Assembly (NCBI RefSeq): GCF_000315625.1
Contig: NW_005434464.1
Span: 1 to 64,000 of the forward strand
Source of the DNA: Guillardia theta CCMP2712
Taxonomy: Eukaryota > Cryptophyceae > Pyrenomonadales > Geminigeraceae
Direction: 5' to 3'
Length of the DNA stretch: 64,000 bases
The notes beneath the pieces were generated by a model. That model made no database searches and was not told the origin of the DNA. It saw only the letters and a list, made by a program, of their open reading frames with translations. Position 1 is the first letter of the stretch. Each line of letters begins with the position of its first letter. Below are positions 42,558 through 53,608 of the stretch, piece by piece. A program made the position numbers and the translations under genes.

Positions 42558-43159
42558 TCATGCCCGAAGCTCAAGCTCTGAGCTAGTTGCACGATCTGCA
42601 TTTTCAGCTGCAAACCACGTCAGAGGAACTTCAACCGAAGCAAGGCGGCACCTCCTGATTTCCCGTCTTTGCGGCAGCTCCAGCCAGATGCTTTCCGATC
42701 GTCTGCCGCTGCTCCGTCTGTGCGTTGGCTCCGAGCTCATAGATGAGGTCGACCATCACCTGCCCGCTCTCAGCTGCATCCTCCCACCCTCCTCCAACCT
42801 CCATTCTTGCTCCCCCTCCACCTCCCCTGGCCCATATTCTCTGCCTCCCACGCCCATCCTCTCCCCGCTCGGGAGACCATATCTCGTCCTCACCTCTGAG
42901 TCGGTGATCATCTGCGACGGGAGGGAGATGCTCTTGTCTTGAGTGGCTGCGAGGAAGAGCGCGTCCATCCCACCTGCCGGCGGGTCAGGAGGAGCGAGAG
43001 AACTTTCTGCCTGTACCAAGCAGTCGATCGATGAGGATCTTGCAGAGATTCGCCCACACAACGAGGCTCTGATTGGTCCCTGCGTTATCCTCCTTCACAT
43101 ACTCGTCGTGTCCTCGGCGTAATAGAGCTGGAAGCAATCATGAGTAGTGGCAGAGGCGA

Positions 43160-43193
<34 letters not shown>

Positions 43194-46027
43194 TCAAAGT
43201 CGAACGATGCTGAGGGATGGATGGAGGAAAACTGCAACCTGCTAGTGCCAGAGCTCCGAGCTTGGTACACATCATGAGATGCAGCCCTCCGTCAGTGTAG
43301 GAGTTCATCATCTCCTGCAGAGGCGTCAAAGAACAAGGCAGAGACTTTGTGATGACCTGCAGAACTTGCGAGAGTGTCAAAATATTCAGCGAGTAGACGA
43401 GCTTGACCATGAGCTGCACCACTAGCTCGATTCCTGAACAAGAGAAAATGTCAGTGACGAGAGAAAGACGCGAGTGATCATGACAATGACAATGACAACG
43501 ACAATGACAACGACAATGACAAAAATAGTGATAATGGCAATGACAACAAAGTCTTCTTGGAGAAATCTGATTTAAGACGCATGCACCTGTCGCTTGCTTG
43601 CTGATCGCCATTCCAAAGGCTGTTGGAAGAATGCATCGCAATAGATGATCGAGAATTTCCTTAATCTAGTGAGAGAAGGTGGTGAATAAACATTCTGCAA
43701 CGCATTACAGAGCTGACCTGCTGTGGTGTGAGGAGGTGAAGTCCTCTTAGAATAAGTTTGCATCCTTTCGGAATCAAAATCTGCGAGCAGGTCAAAGTGG
43801 AATAAGAAGGAAAAGTGAACAAAGAAGAACAAAGCACCAAACACCATAGTTGAGAAAAAAAAGGTGTTGAGGGAGTCAATATAGCAGCAGCAGATGTAGG
43901 GTGCAACGCTGAGACGATGAGGGAGAGAGAGGAGAAATCACCAGCTGCTGAAAGAAGTTGTCGGTGTCGAGCTTGCACTCATGCAGAGACAACTGATCTG
44001 CTCCGATCCTGTTCTCTTTGGGGATCTTTTGAGTCCCGTTAACTTGCAATAACTGAAAGTAGTTCGCGACGAGAGCTCCTCGTTGCTATTGAACTTGTCA
44101 TCTCACTACAACATTGACACGTTCCTCTCACATTCACGACTTCGGGGGCAGAAATGATTCCTCTGTCAATGTCTTGAATGGCCAGCAGCTGGGCAACGAG
44201 CAGACGTCACACGAAGAGGAAGAAGAAGCCTGCTGATTCTCACCTTGAGCATGGCGTCCTCGACGCTCCTCCTGACTGCTCGAGGAAGGGCTGAGATCTT
44301 TGACGGAACGTTCATCTTCTCTTCTTCCTCCTGATTCAAAGATTACCGAAAAGTGGCAAGTAAACGCACAGATGCTTACATTCACTTTGACCTCGGGGAG
44401 ATCTTGCTGGAGGACTCGTCCGATCACTTCGCTTCCTTCCTCTGGTGAATTCTCGTGTGCTGATGAATCGCTGCTCGACTCGATCTTAACGAGCTGTCAA
44501 GCTGTTGTCAGCAAGCGGACTTCTTCCCTGATTCGAAACCTGTCTCGGCCTCCTCAAGTCACGCGGAGGCGGACGACCAAGGGCTCCTGAGGAAAACAAG
44601 GTTTGAGAAACGAGGATCGGGGATCATCGAACCAAGACATGGAAGACTTCAAAGCGCACCTTCAAGTGCAACATTTAATCTTGACACACGGTTTCCGATC
44701 AAGGGTCCTGCAGCATGACTTAGACAAGGGTCTCTCTCAGAATACTGGCTCCTACCAGAGAAGTTTGCCCGTTCTCCCTGCTTTGCCAGGAGCATACTGC
44801 AATGCCGTCAGAATCAGACGATTTGGCAAAACATAATAATCACGAGGCATAAACATCTGTGGCAGCAGCATCTCTCAACATGGCCTGATTCTAAGTGAAA
44901 GATATCAGCCGGCTTGAAAGAACTCATGTTTGTCGACACCAACCTGCCTCAAGATGAAGTTAACTTCACTCATCTTCATCCTGGTCTGAGTTGTTGCCGT
45001 CAGTGAAATATTTCATAGCAAGAAGTCACTGTTCTACCCACGACCGACGGAAGAGGGCGTAAGCTCCTTCGTTCGCCATGGCTGCATCGTGATTCTGAGG
45101 GATGGGCATTCTTCCATACGGATCATCCTGTGCTCGCAAGTCGTGCATGGGCATTCCATGATGAGCTTGAGGCTGCCAATAGACGTCAGGGCGGGGCGCA
45201 ACTGAAATTCTTCTAAGACCTGCACGTTGCCAGGAAAGGGATGAGGAAACCCTTTCTGCATCTGACTGGAGGCCAACATCTGCGCCTCAATCTCCATGAG
45301 GGACTTCATAGCCGGAGGGACTCCCATGCCGCCCTGTATGTTGCCATGCGCAGCTCCTCCGTGCATGCCAGCTGGTACCGGACGGCCCATGTGGCCCATA
45401 GGGATATCGCGAGGAGCAAGCCCAGGATGAGGGACACCAGGCTGCTGGAAAAACTTTTGCTGGTCCATGGAAGGAGGAACTTGAAATCCAGGCATGGGAG
45501 GTGCGTGAAAGGGATGCGAATGCTCCGGTCTCCCCGGCTCATTGCGCACCCCGCTGCCGATAGCAGAGAAAGCATGGTGAGCAGCGAGATTATCAAGCGG
45601 CAGGTCCCTCGAAGCAGAGGAGAAGAATCTCTCCTTATCATGCAGATCAGACATGCTCTCCTGCAACATCTGCGGCGTCATCAGCCGCGGCTTGCCAGAC
45701 TCCCCTAGCAACGGCGGGGCCGTGGGAAGCGACGGGAAAGCAAAATTCTCATCGCGCTGCACAGGAGCAGAGCCGCCATTCGGCGGCTTGACTCCCCTTG
45801 CCGCTTCCTGCAAGATATCAACCTTGGTGAAGGTCATGGCTGAGAGATCCGAGATATCAGCAGGGGCGCCCTGGCAATGAAAGGTCAGCAAGGGTCATTC
45901 AAGGGCAGATCAATGAAAATACAGGATCGTCCCATCCATCATCGCCAAATGTCTCGTCGTTGTAGGCATCGGCATCGTCTGCATCGAGTACATCGTTGCG
46001 ATTCATCCAAGTTTGTGGAATGTCCAT
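42558..46027 (-). CDS. PAT1: PAT1 homologue, mRNA decapping and P-body factor
   Basis: At least 16 short exons. Confident ones on the minus strand: 46027-45923, 45870-45220, 45172-45030, 44980-44944, 44890-44844, 44796-44660, 44586-44540, 44493-44380, 44330-44244, 44188-44132, 44052-43942, 43780-43718, 43665-43587, and from 43433 onward. Every join keeps frame. The N-terminus has the conserved NDETFG motif; next come a Pro/Gly/Met-rich region, MKSLMEIEAQML, and MKMSEVNFILRQ-NQAMLRDAAATDVYAS. Then the LEGALGRPPP...RRPRQ element leads into the helical C-terminal PatC domain (ILIPKGCKLILRGLHLLTP). PAT1 links deadenylation to decapping through Dhh1, Lsm1-7 and Dcp2. The last two or three exons (42558 to about 43000) are approximate. 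Confidence 0.88.
43476..43550. repeat. TGACAA/CGACAA hexamer tract in a PAT1 intron
   Basis: About ten slightly varied 6-bp units in a spacer between PAT1 exons at 43587 and 43433. Confidence 0.8.
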
Positions 46028-46842
46028 GGTTGTAACAGGAAGAATGAACAGTAGCCAAGAGGGGGGTGCACACTCTGGTAAACTGGAAGACAGCTGACCG
46101 CTACAATATGGCGCTAGTCAGATCAATAAAGCGTGAGTTCCAAGAAAACTTCAATCCACAACTCAGTAATGAGCGACAAGAGTATTCCACGGTATTTGCT
46201 CCCAACGGCTTGCAATCCAGATGACTGACGCACAGGACGGAAGCACACGGGCGAGGTAGAAGGAGGTTGGACTGCAGGCAACAGGTCCTTCCCTAGGAGG
46301 TCATGGCCTGTCTTGGTTCTTAAGCCTCCTCCTCTTATGTTTCCTCCTCCTCCTCCTCCTCCTGCTCGTCTCAGCTCTAGCTTCTCCCTCCCTCCGCTGC
46401 CGCCATCCCCGCGTGCCCAGCCCTGACACCGACCACCCCTACCCTGCTAGACAACCTGCAATCACCCCCACCTCCCAAAAGGTCTGAACAAAAATACCCA
46501 CCCCTGGTCAATTGACCTGAGGCGATCCCCATCTCCATTTTGGCTATATGTGTGCAACCTTGATGCATTTTTACTATCATCATACCCGATAAATATCTGT
46601 ACTATGATTTCCTCCTCTACCTCTGTTTCCCCTGCGATTCTACTACCCGACATTCACAGGCCTGCCCTACCAGACCCACCCACCCCTAACAAATCAAACA
46701 GCCTCCTCTCAAGCACCGGCTTCCTCGCTTGCCCTCCTCCCCACTATCGCCCAGGTCATCTGGGGGCTCCGGGCCGCCGAGCGACCCGGCAAATTCCAAA
46801 GTTTGACTGAAAATTTCGAAAATGGCAGGGAGAAGTTGAGGG
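46028..46842. promoter_or_regulatory. Divergent intergenic region between PAT1 and the ankyrin gene
   Basis: Contains CACCCCTACCCTGC, ATACCCACCCCTGG and CCTACCAGACCCACCCACCCC blocks at 46430-46690. No gene was seen. It may serve both flanking genes; that is inference. Confidence 0.35.
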
Positions 46843-48442
46843 ATGATGGCGGCTGGACGGCAGCAGCTGATGGTGCTAATGCTGTGGAGCTCGCTCATGG
46901 GAGTTCCTCTGTGCTGTGAAAACAAGGGAAATGCTGAAACGTTTCAAAGACAGTTGAAAACATGGCTGATCAACGTTGCGGCCACTGCCCAGCCCTCGAT
47001 GCTGAGGATCAAGGGAGGTTTAGACAGGGATTCTCTAACAAATAAAATACCTCAGATCAGAGAAGACGATTGTACCCAGAAGGGCTCTGCTTCAGGTAAT
47101 CGGGATGTGGACTTGGATGAACTGCTTCAAATGAAGCTATCATCCATTCGTAAGCAAGGCCACCATGTATCACGAGTTTTCAACCAGCATAGGGAGTCGG
47201 TAGAACGCCAAGTCCAACAGTATGGCACAGACACGGAATGCATCAAGGATCTTGACTCTTCGAATGCGACTTTGTCGAGAATTTTGCAGATCCCATGCTT
47301 CACGAGTGACGAGAAATTGTTGCAAAAGTTGGAAAGTTTCAAGAGCACCCTAGAATCACTGAACAGTCTGGCGAAAAATCGTGATGAAGGCGCTCATCAG
47401 GATGGAGAGAAAGGCAATCAAGGAATGTTAGACTTGTTGGCTGACTTGAAATCTGACAACCTTATGGAAGACGAAAACCCTGAAGATGTCCGGGCGGAGT
47501 TGAACAGAATCCTTGATGCTTTCGAGTTTGGAAAGGAATACAATGAGAAAGTGAACCAGATCAGGCCATCCTCCGACCAGGTCTTGTTTTGGCGGTCTGT
47601 CTTTGATTCCGATACTCCAAAAATCATATCTCTGCTGAGATCCAGAAAGATCGATGTCAATTTGCCCGACCCTTCCAACCTTCTGCACTCTTGTGCCTTT
47701 CATGTGGCAGTAACTTTCAACGACACTTTGACGGTGGAAATTCTCCTAAATCATGGAGCGAGCCCCCATGTTCTCGACAGAAATCTCGAAACTCCATTGC
47801 ATTATGCCTCCCGATATTGCTACCCGGAAATTGCAAAGATGCTCATGCAGAAGTACTCTATGAATCCATCGGTAGTCAACCAGTATGGGCAGAACAGTCT
47901 TCATCTTCTTTTGGATTGGACAGAGGCGGCAAAAGATGAGAAGGCGCTGGAGAGGAACATCAGTCAGCTCGAACTGACGTTGCACTACCTCAGCGCTGGC
48001 GTCGACCCCAACGCTGTAGATTACAGGGGGTGGACTCCGCTGCATTATGCTGGTCAGTCATTGGCGGTTTGCGATGTGGCCTATATTTAACAACAGTCGT
48101 TAGCCAGGTGGGACCGACGAGAAGTTATCATCCTCCTTCTACAAGCCGGCGCCTCCGTCAACACATTGACCGGCGACGGGCATACACCTCTCGACTGGGC
48201 GTACGAGGCATGGTCGAGACGGTCTGTCGGGGTGCTTGAAGAGGCCGGAGCGATCCGAAGCCTCCAAGGCTCCCGATCTGTTTGGGAAAAGCATGGTGTT
48301 CCTCATTTCGTGAAAGAATTCGGGACTCCAGAAGCGGTACACGCGTTTGCTGATTCTGCGAATGTTTACTGGATTCAATTAACCCCTTCTTTGTAGGTAA
48401 AGCAAAATCCCTTGGTAAAAATGTCAAATGAAGTGCGATTGG

Positions 48443-48512
<70 letters not shown>

Positions 48513-48627
48513 AAACGTTACGCCTGATCTCGACGACGACTTTCTGGAAGAGTTGAGCTTGAGCGAATTGAAAAGCAATTTGTCATCATTGGATGAAAGC
48601 CAGGAATGGAGCTCGGAGTCGCAGTAA
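46843..48627 (+). CDS. Ankyrin-repeat protein with signal-peptide-like N-terminus, about 557 aa
   Basis: Exons 46843-48052, 48104-48336 and 48397-48627. Intron 1 (51 bp) restores LHYAA-RWDRREVIILLLQAGAS across the join. Intron 2 is read as 60 bp; a shorter alternative exists. The N-terminus is hydrophobic (LMVLMLWSSLMGVPLC), like a signal peptide. A helical region follows, then ankyrin units (FHVAVTFNDTLTVEILLNHGAS, ETPLHYASRYCYPEIAKMLM, QNSLHLLLDW, WTPLHYA, HTPLDWAYEA). The C-terminus is an (EQ)n tract and an acidic tail. Ankyrin repeats bind proteins; the partner and location are unknown. If intron 2 is not spliced, the protein stops at 48396. Confidence 0.75.
48442..48511 (+). repeat. In-gene (GAGCAG)n array encoding Glu-Gln
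   Basis: About eleven units in the last exon of the ankyrin gene. It is the same hexamer as at 8022-8210 and 17409-17453, read in a different frame. Confidence 0.9.
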
Positions 48628-49250
48628 CGAGACTCAGACATAGGCTCGGCGAGTCGGGCATGGCCTGAGATAAAGCGAACTTCGGACTCGCCGCCGAAGT
48701 AAGCGTCGTCAAGAGCCCCCGCCGCCGGCGGTCGCGGCGGCCCCGGCTCAGTGCCGGGCCGCGCTAGACTCCGGGGCCCCGGCACGGCGGCTGACAGTGA
48801 GTGGCAGCCCGGCGGTGTCCGGCGGTGCTCAGCCCGGCCTGGCGGGACTCTCACTGACTGAGCCTTTACTCAAAGTTAAGTTAACTTGAAATGTGACAGC
48901 CTGGTGAGCTATTGTCACTGGCACAGCACGGTGACTCAGAGTCTGACGGTCGCAAGTTGCTTCGGATGAATCTCTAATGTTGAACTTAAACTCCGTATGT
49001 TAACTTGATCATGGCCGGGCGGGCCCCACCGTCACTGTGACGGTGGTAGTCCGACGGCAGTGCGGCAGCAAGCCCCGGGGCCGGGCCGCGGCCCGAGACT
49101 CAGGCTTCAGTCTACCGGCGGAGTCACGGCGGCACGGTAACTCCGAGCCTGGCGGCCGCGGCCGCCGCTAAGTCGAGTCCGATCACCGGGCCGGCAGGGA
49201 GTCCGGCGGCCGCCCGGCCCGGGTCGGACTCCGCCTCAGCCTGTGCCCGC
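48628..49250. other. Very GC-rich block between genes
   Basis: Dense CCGG/GGCC and CGGCGG runs with recurring GGACTC/GAGTCC words, and one ACTCAAAGTTAAGTTAA motif at 48868-48884. No coding sequence. Similar blocks lie at 19575-19700, 29870-29945 and 53150-53340. Confidence 0.5.
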
Positions 49251-49252
49251 TT

Positions 49253-49415
49253 ACTCAAAGTTAAGTTAAAAATCAGTACGAGGACAATCTTGTTTTATTA
49301 GAGGCATCAAAATCATCTTCTTTACTCAAAGTTAAGTTAAAAATAATCAGTACCATCTTATTATTCATCAGTGTGGGTTCGCCCTTCACTCAAAGTTAAG
49401 TTAAAACAAATCAGT
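49253..49415 (+). repeat. Three direct copies of the ACTCAAAGTTAAGTTAA motif
   Basis: Copies start at 49253, 49324 and 49388, spaced about 71 and 64 bp. Each is followed by A-rich sequence and ATCAGTA. The first continues as ATCAGTACGAGGACAATC, also found at 19736-19772. Confidence 0.9.
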
Positions 49416-50010
49416 AATAACAATGTCATGGGGGTGGGGGTAGATACCCCTACCCCTCGGCCTCTGGGGGCCCTGCAGACCTACTCCGACAAGCTTCATG
49501 GGCGGACGTATGTCAGGGGTGGGTCATAAGTGAAATGATGGCGATAAACCAATACCAATAACATTCATTTGTATAGTGGGGTGGTAAATCATGGGGGTAG
49601 GGTGGTGGAGTCAGGAGGAATAAACTTTGCACTCGGGAATCAGATGGGGTACTGTTTTGAGTAAAGACGAAAGTAAGGGTAGGGGTACTACAAATCGGGG
49701 ATCATACCCGTATGTTGGATATTAATAATTATTCATTTGACGGGTGGGTGTTGTCCACAAGGGGTACTGACGTTTGTCATGACAATCATATGGTAGAGGG
49801 TGGGGGTGGGGTCATCGCAATCTTGGTAGGCGGAAGGAAAAATGTCGAAGGGAGATATGCTGGGGCTTGAAACAGGTGAGATTGCGACGAAGATGAGCAA
49901 GAGCAGGGCTGTCTTTTGAAGATGAATGCAATGTTGCTAGCTTGCATGCTTGTGCCTCTGCTGTTCATACACCATGATGTTTGTTCTGATCATATCTAGA
50001 GGCATCCACT
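49416..50010 (+). promoter_or_regulatory. GGGGTA/TACCCC-rich 5' flank of the Sec14-like gene
   Basis: GGGGGTAGATACCCCTACCCC, GGGGGTAGGGTGG, GGGTAGGGGTACTAC, AAGGGGTACTGACG and related words recur over about 370 bp (49430-49805). No gene was seen. A regulatory role is inferred from recurrence upstream of other genes. Confidence 0.35.
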
Positions 50011-51531
50011 ATGCCTATGCCTCCTCTATGCCTGCCGAGCTTCCGTTTCCTAGATAACGACAACTTTACCGCAGGGTATCTGGGAAGACTCACGGCGTCT
50101 GAGGAAGCTGCTTTACATAAGATGAGAGAATTGTTTCCAACCGAACGTAAGCAATGATTTCTGAAGTTGTTTTCGATCTTTTGAGTTTATTTGATTTGCA
50201 AAGGATCTACCCAGCACATTCCGTTGACAGATGCTGACTTGCTCCGATTTTTGCGCGCCCGTGAGTTCAATTGCGACAAGGCTGCTACTATGCTCAAGAA
50301 CACCATGTGAGCTCATGGAGTGGCGACTCATCTCTCGGGCTTGTTTTTACGTTGAGGTCTTCAGAGAGTGGAGGAACAAAATAAAACCATGGGAAGTCAC
50401 GCTCGAGGCAAGCCTGGTTTCATCCCAATAGCCGTGGATTAATTCGTTTTTGTAGAGTGTACGATATGTCTATGATATGAATGCTGCACACTTCCATGGC
50501 CGCGATTCTCAGGGCAGGTGATTGCAAAAGGTCTATTTTTTTCATCCTGATTGCGTTGTAAGGCCTGTTTTGTGGTTTCACTCGAAACACCATGACCCAG
50601 ATTTCTGTGAGATTGCAATCAAGAATTGTTACTACATGATCGAGAAAGCAATCTCTGGTGAAGCTTGTGGTTCATGCCTTGTTGATGACGATCGCCTCAG
50701 AATTGAAAGAGGGGCAAGAGGCTGTCTCTGTGGTCTTTGACCTGAACGGTTATAGCAAAGTAAGAGTGTTGTCACCATTGACTCAATTCTGACGTGTCCT
50801 GCTCGAATGATTTGGCGTGTCTGCTTGCGTTTGATTTTCAACTCTTGGTCTCAAAGAGAAACCGAGATGCTAAGTTTGCATGGAACGCGATATCAGCACT
50901 TCAGAACTATTATCCAGAGAGGATGGGGCTTTGCCTTGTTTTGAATCCTCCCTCTTTCTTTTGGTTGATGTGGCGTGTGATCAAACCATGGCTTGCTCCT
51001 CGCACAGTGAATGTAAAAGCTCCTCTGCTTTACCCTACCTCGTTGCTGAAGTTATCACAGAAAATCGTCTTTGTTGGAGACGATTACGCTGAGAAGATAA
51101 GACAGTACTTTTCAGATGACACGATCCCCAAGGTGAGCGATGCATGATTCACGTTCGCAATGACGACAATGCTCAGTGTCTTGGAGGAAAGTATGACTTG
51201 GAGCCAGAAGATTGGATCAAACAAATTTATGGCCCCGCGCCTCCAATGCCGAAAAAGAACGGAAAGGGATGGTTCTCGTGGTTTAAATCACATGTATTTT
51301 TCGAATCTCTAGAGTGCGGCTGATCTGACTCTTAAAATGCAGGGGAACAAGGGGGGACAGGAGATGATCAGATCGGACTCGGTCTCGCTGGACGAGGCGC
51401 CCTCAGACGGTTCGTCTCCTTTCCGTCCCTGCATCTGTATGCTCACTTGGCCCCACAGCTGTGCAAGGATTCGAGGCGGACTAGGCAAACTCACACGGGG
51501 CACTCTGATTGCCAACTACTGCTGCTTCTGA
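50011..51531 (+). CDS. Sec14-like CRAL-TRIO lipid-transfer protein, about 341 aa
   Basis: Ten exons: 50011-50146, 50204-50306, 50365-50407, 50456-50517, 50563-50657, 50701-50759, 50857-51006, 51061-51132, 51177-51293, 51343-51531. All joins keep frame. The CRAL-TRIO N-terminal helices are present (LTDADLLRFLRAREFNCDKA, then IEWRNKIKPWE). The lipid-binding domain follows: VRYVYDMNAAHFHGRDSQGR, VSVVFDLNGYSK-RNRDAKFAWNAIS, NYYPERMGLCLVLNPPSFF, APRT-KIVFVGDD and IPK-CLGGKYDLEPEDW. The family moves phosphatidylinositol or related lipids between membranes. The third intron appears to have a GC donor (GCAAGC). The last exon is the least certain. Confidence 0.87.
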
Positions 51532-53330
51532 GAGCCAAGCGGCATGACTGTCGGGCTTCTTGTGTAAATATGATGTTTGACGCTGACCCGACGCTCTCCG
51601 CTCAGCGAATACATCTGTCATGCTCTATAAGATATCGAATAGATGACAAACGATCCAACACACCGTTTCTCTAAGACGTAGTTAGTTTCCTTCCCTACGA
51701 TAAAATCTTGTCGCCACACCAGGAGGGAGGGCAGATGTTCATTGGGCACCTGTCAAGCATGACATGACAAGATGCTACGTCAAGCGGCAAGCCTGGCAGC
51801 ACCAGTTTGGAGGACAGCAGCATGGAGCCTCAAGGTACGGCGCTCCTGCGCGACCATTAACTCAAAGTCCGGGCCGTGACACATAAGGGGGAAAGGAGAA
51901 AGAGAAGTGAACGCGAGCGGACAAGGATTGAGCCAATGCCTGTCATGTCAACCCGGAGGTCCTGCGAACGGGTCACGCTGGCAGCATCGCCCTCATCATC
52001 CGCCTGTGCGAGCTCCTGAGGGGTAGATGCGGCGTCTGTCTGGCGGTAGAGGGCATCGAGGTCTTTCATCTCTTGTCGATCCAGCTCCCACTGGTTCACA
52101 CACTGCACAGACGAGTTTGAGTCCACCTGCTCAGCCGTCACATTGCAGAGGAGTAGCCGTAAATGCCCCCACCCTCCTTGGCCTGTGTGCTCGCTGCTCT
52201 GAGAGCTTTGCAAGTCGCCATCTGATCTCGCTCCTCTTGTGCTTCATCTCCTCAGCGCCATTGTCGTATGTCTCCATCTATCGCGACAGCGTCAAGCGTC
52301 ACCTTACTTGCAGCAGCATGGCCAGTCACCTGCCCGACGGGGCTTTCGCTGTAGGTGGGGTATGACCAGCCGACCTGAGCAGCAAGAAACAACTTGTCAG
52401 GACCATAGATGGAGACAGGTGTGAGCTGCGGTGATGAAATCGTACGTGGCAGGAGAAGAGCATCAGGAGCGAGGCAAGCACGAGAATCTGACGTGCGCTG
52501 GTGGTAGATGTAACCGCGACACTCCTGCATGCAGTGTATTCTTCATCTGCACTATAGCGGCAACATCATCTTCTTACGTCCCATCGAAGCTTGTGGGAAG
52601 CTTTATGAGCATCATGACACCTGATGCACTAAGAAAACGACCTGTGTATGAATGAACTTCCAGGCTGCTGATTTGTAGAGTTTGCACAATCACCGACTCC
52701 TCGGACGACTCAGTTCAAAGTCAGTGCTATCCTTCAAGAAAGACTGCTCCCAGCAGATTCCCGGTTCAACATTAGGCTGACCGTTGCAGCCTGATAAAGA
52801 TCGTCCACCCGGCTACTAGTTCAGCACCGTGACACTGATAGGACAATCATCAGACCGTGGGACCATGATCCATCATGACACACGTGACAGGCTGGCAGTC
52901 ACTGGTGACTTGGGACTAGTACAGCAGGTACAGCCACTGTAGCCTGATAGCGGGCCGAACTTCGGAAGCCGCCATGATGCAGCCAGTGGTGACTGCGGCA
53001 GTGCAGCAGGATGATGAAAATCGTTGCTTGATGAAAAAACAATTGACTCTTTTTTAAGGCGCATGTTTGCCGGGTGACAGGTTCAAGTTGACCGTAACCG
53101 TGGCAGTGCGACTCGAGTCTCAGTCCCGGTCCGTCGGACCACCGCGCTAGCCTCACACGGCGGCAGTGACTCAGGCCCAGCCCGGCCGCCCCCGGCCGCC
53201 CGGTGCCCGGCGATGATCATCGGGCGCAGCCGGCGGCTCGGAGCCCGTTACTAGCCTACGACTCCGACGATCAGTGATTCCGAGTCGGACTCCGAGTCAA
53301 AGTAACTGTAACCCTGCCGGGCCGCCGGGA
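51532..53330. other. Mostly uncharacterised interval, possible minus-strand exons
   Basis: Two minus-strand stretches look protein-like: around 52090-51905 (VNQWELDRQEMKDLDALYRQ) and around 52420-52310 (DKLFLAAQVGWSYPTYSESP). Linking them would need introns of only 20-26 bp, so no gene model is offered. 53150-53330 is a GC-rich block like those elsewhere in the window. Confidence 0.25.
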
Positions 53331-53361
53331 CCGTGTCCGATACCGGCGGTATCGGACACGG
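53331..53361. repeat. 31-bp inverted repeat, 14-bp arms
   Basis: The left arm CCGTGTCCGATACC and right arm GGTATCGGACACGG are separated by GGC. Outer flanks also pair loosely (CTGTAACC near 53306 with GGTTACAG near 53367), giving a larger stem-loop within a GC-rich block. Confidence 0.9.
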
Positions 53362-53608
53362 AGAAGGTTACAGGGATGCCACCCCTGACAAGGTTCAGTC
53401 TCTGCTCAGTTCAAGTTCAATCACGGTCTACTGTCAACGGCTCCGACTCACTGACTCAGCGCATGTCGCAGAAGATGCTGGAAATTCAGACTCGATGGGC
53501 ACTGAGTAGTCTGGAGAAGACTTGAAGCAGGTTCAGACTTGCGCACACGGCAAGAGGCAGCAGGGCAATGACGTGGGGGCTCGAGACCAACTCTCCTCCT
53601 TCTCGCAG

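Noticed and set aside
51857-52655. A minus-strand gene joining several protein-like stretches
   Set aside because: Would need introns of about 20-26 bp, shorter than any supported intron in the window.
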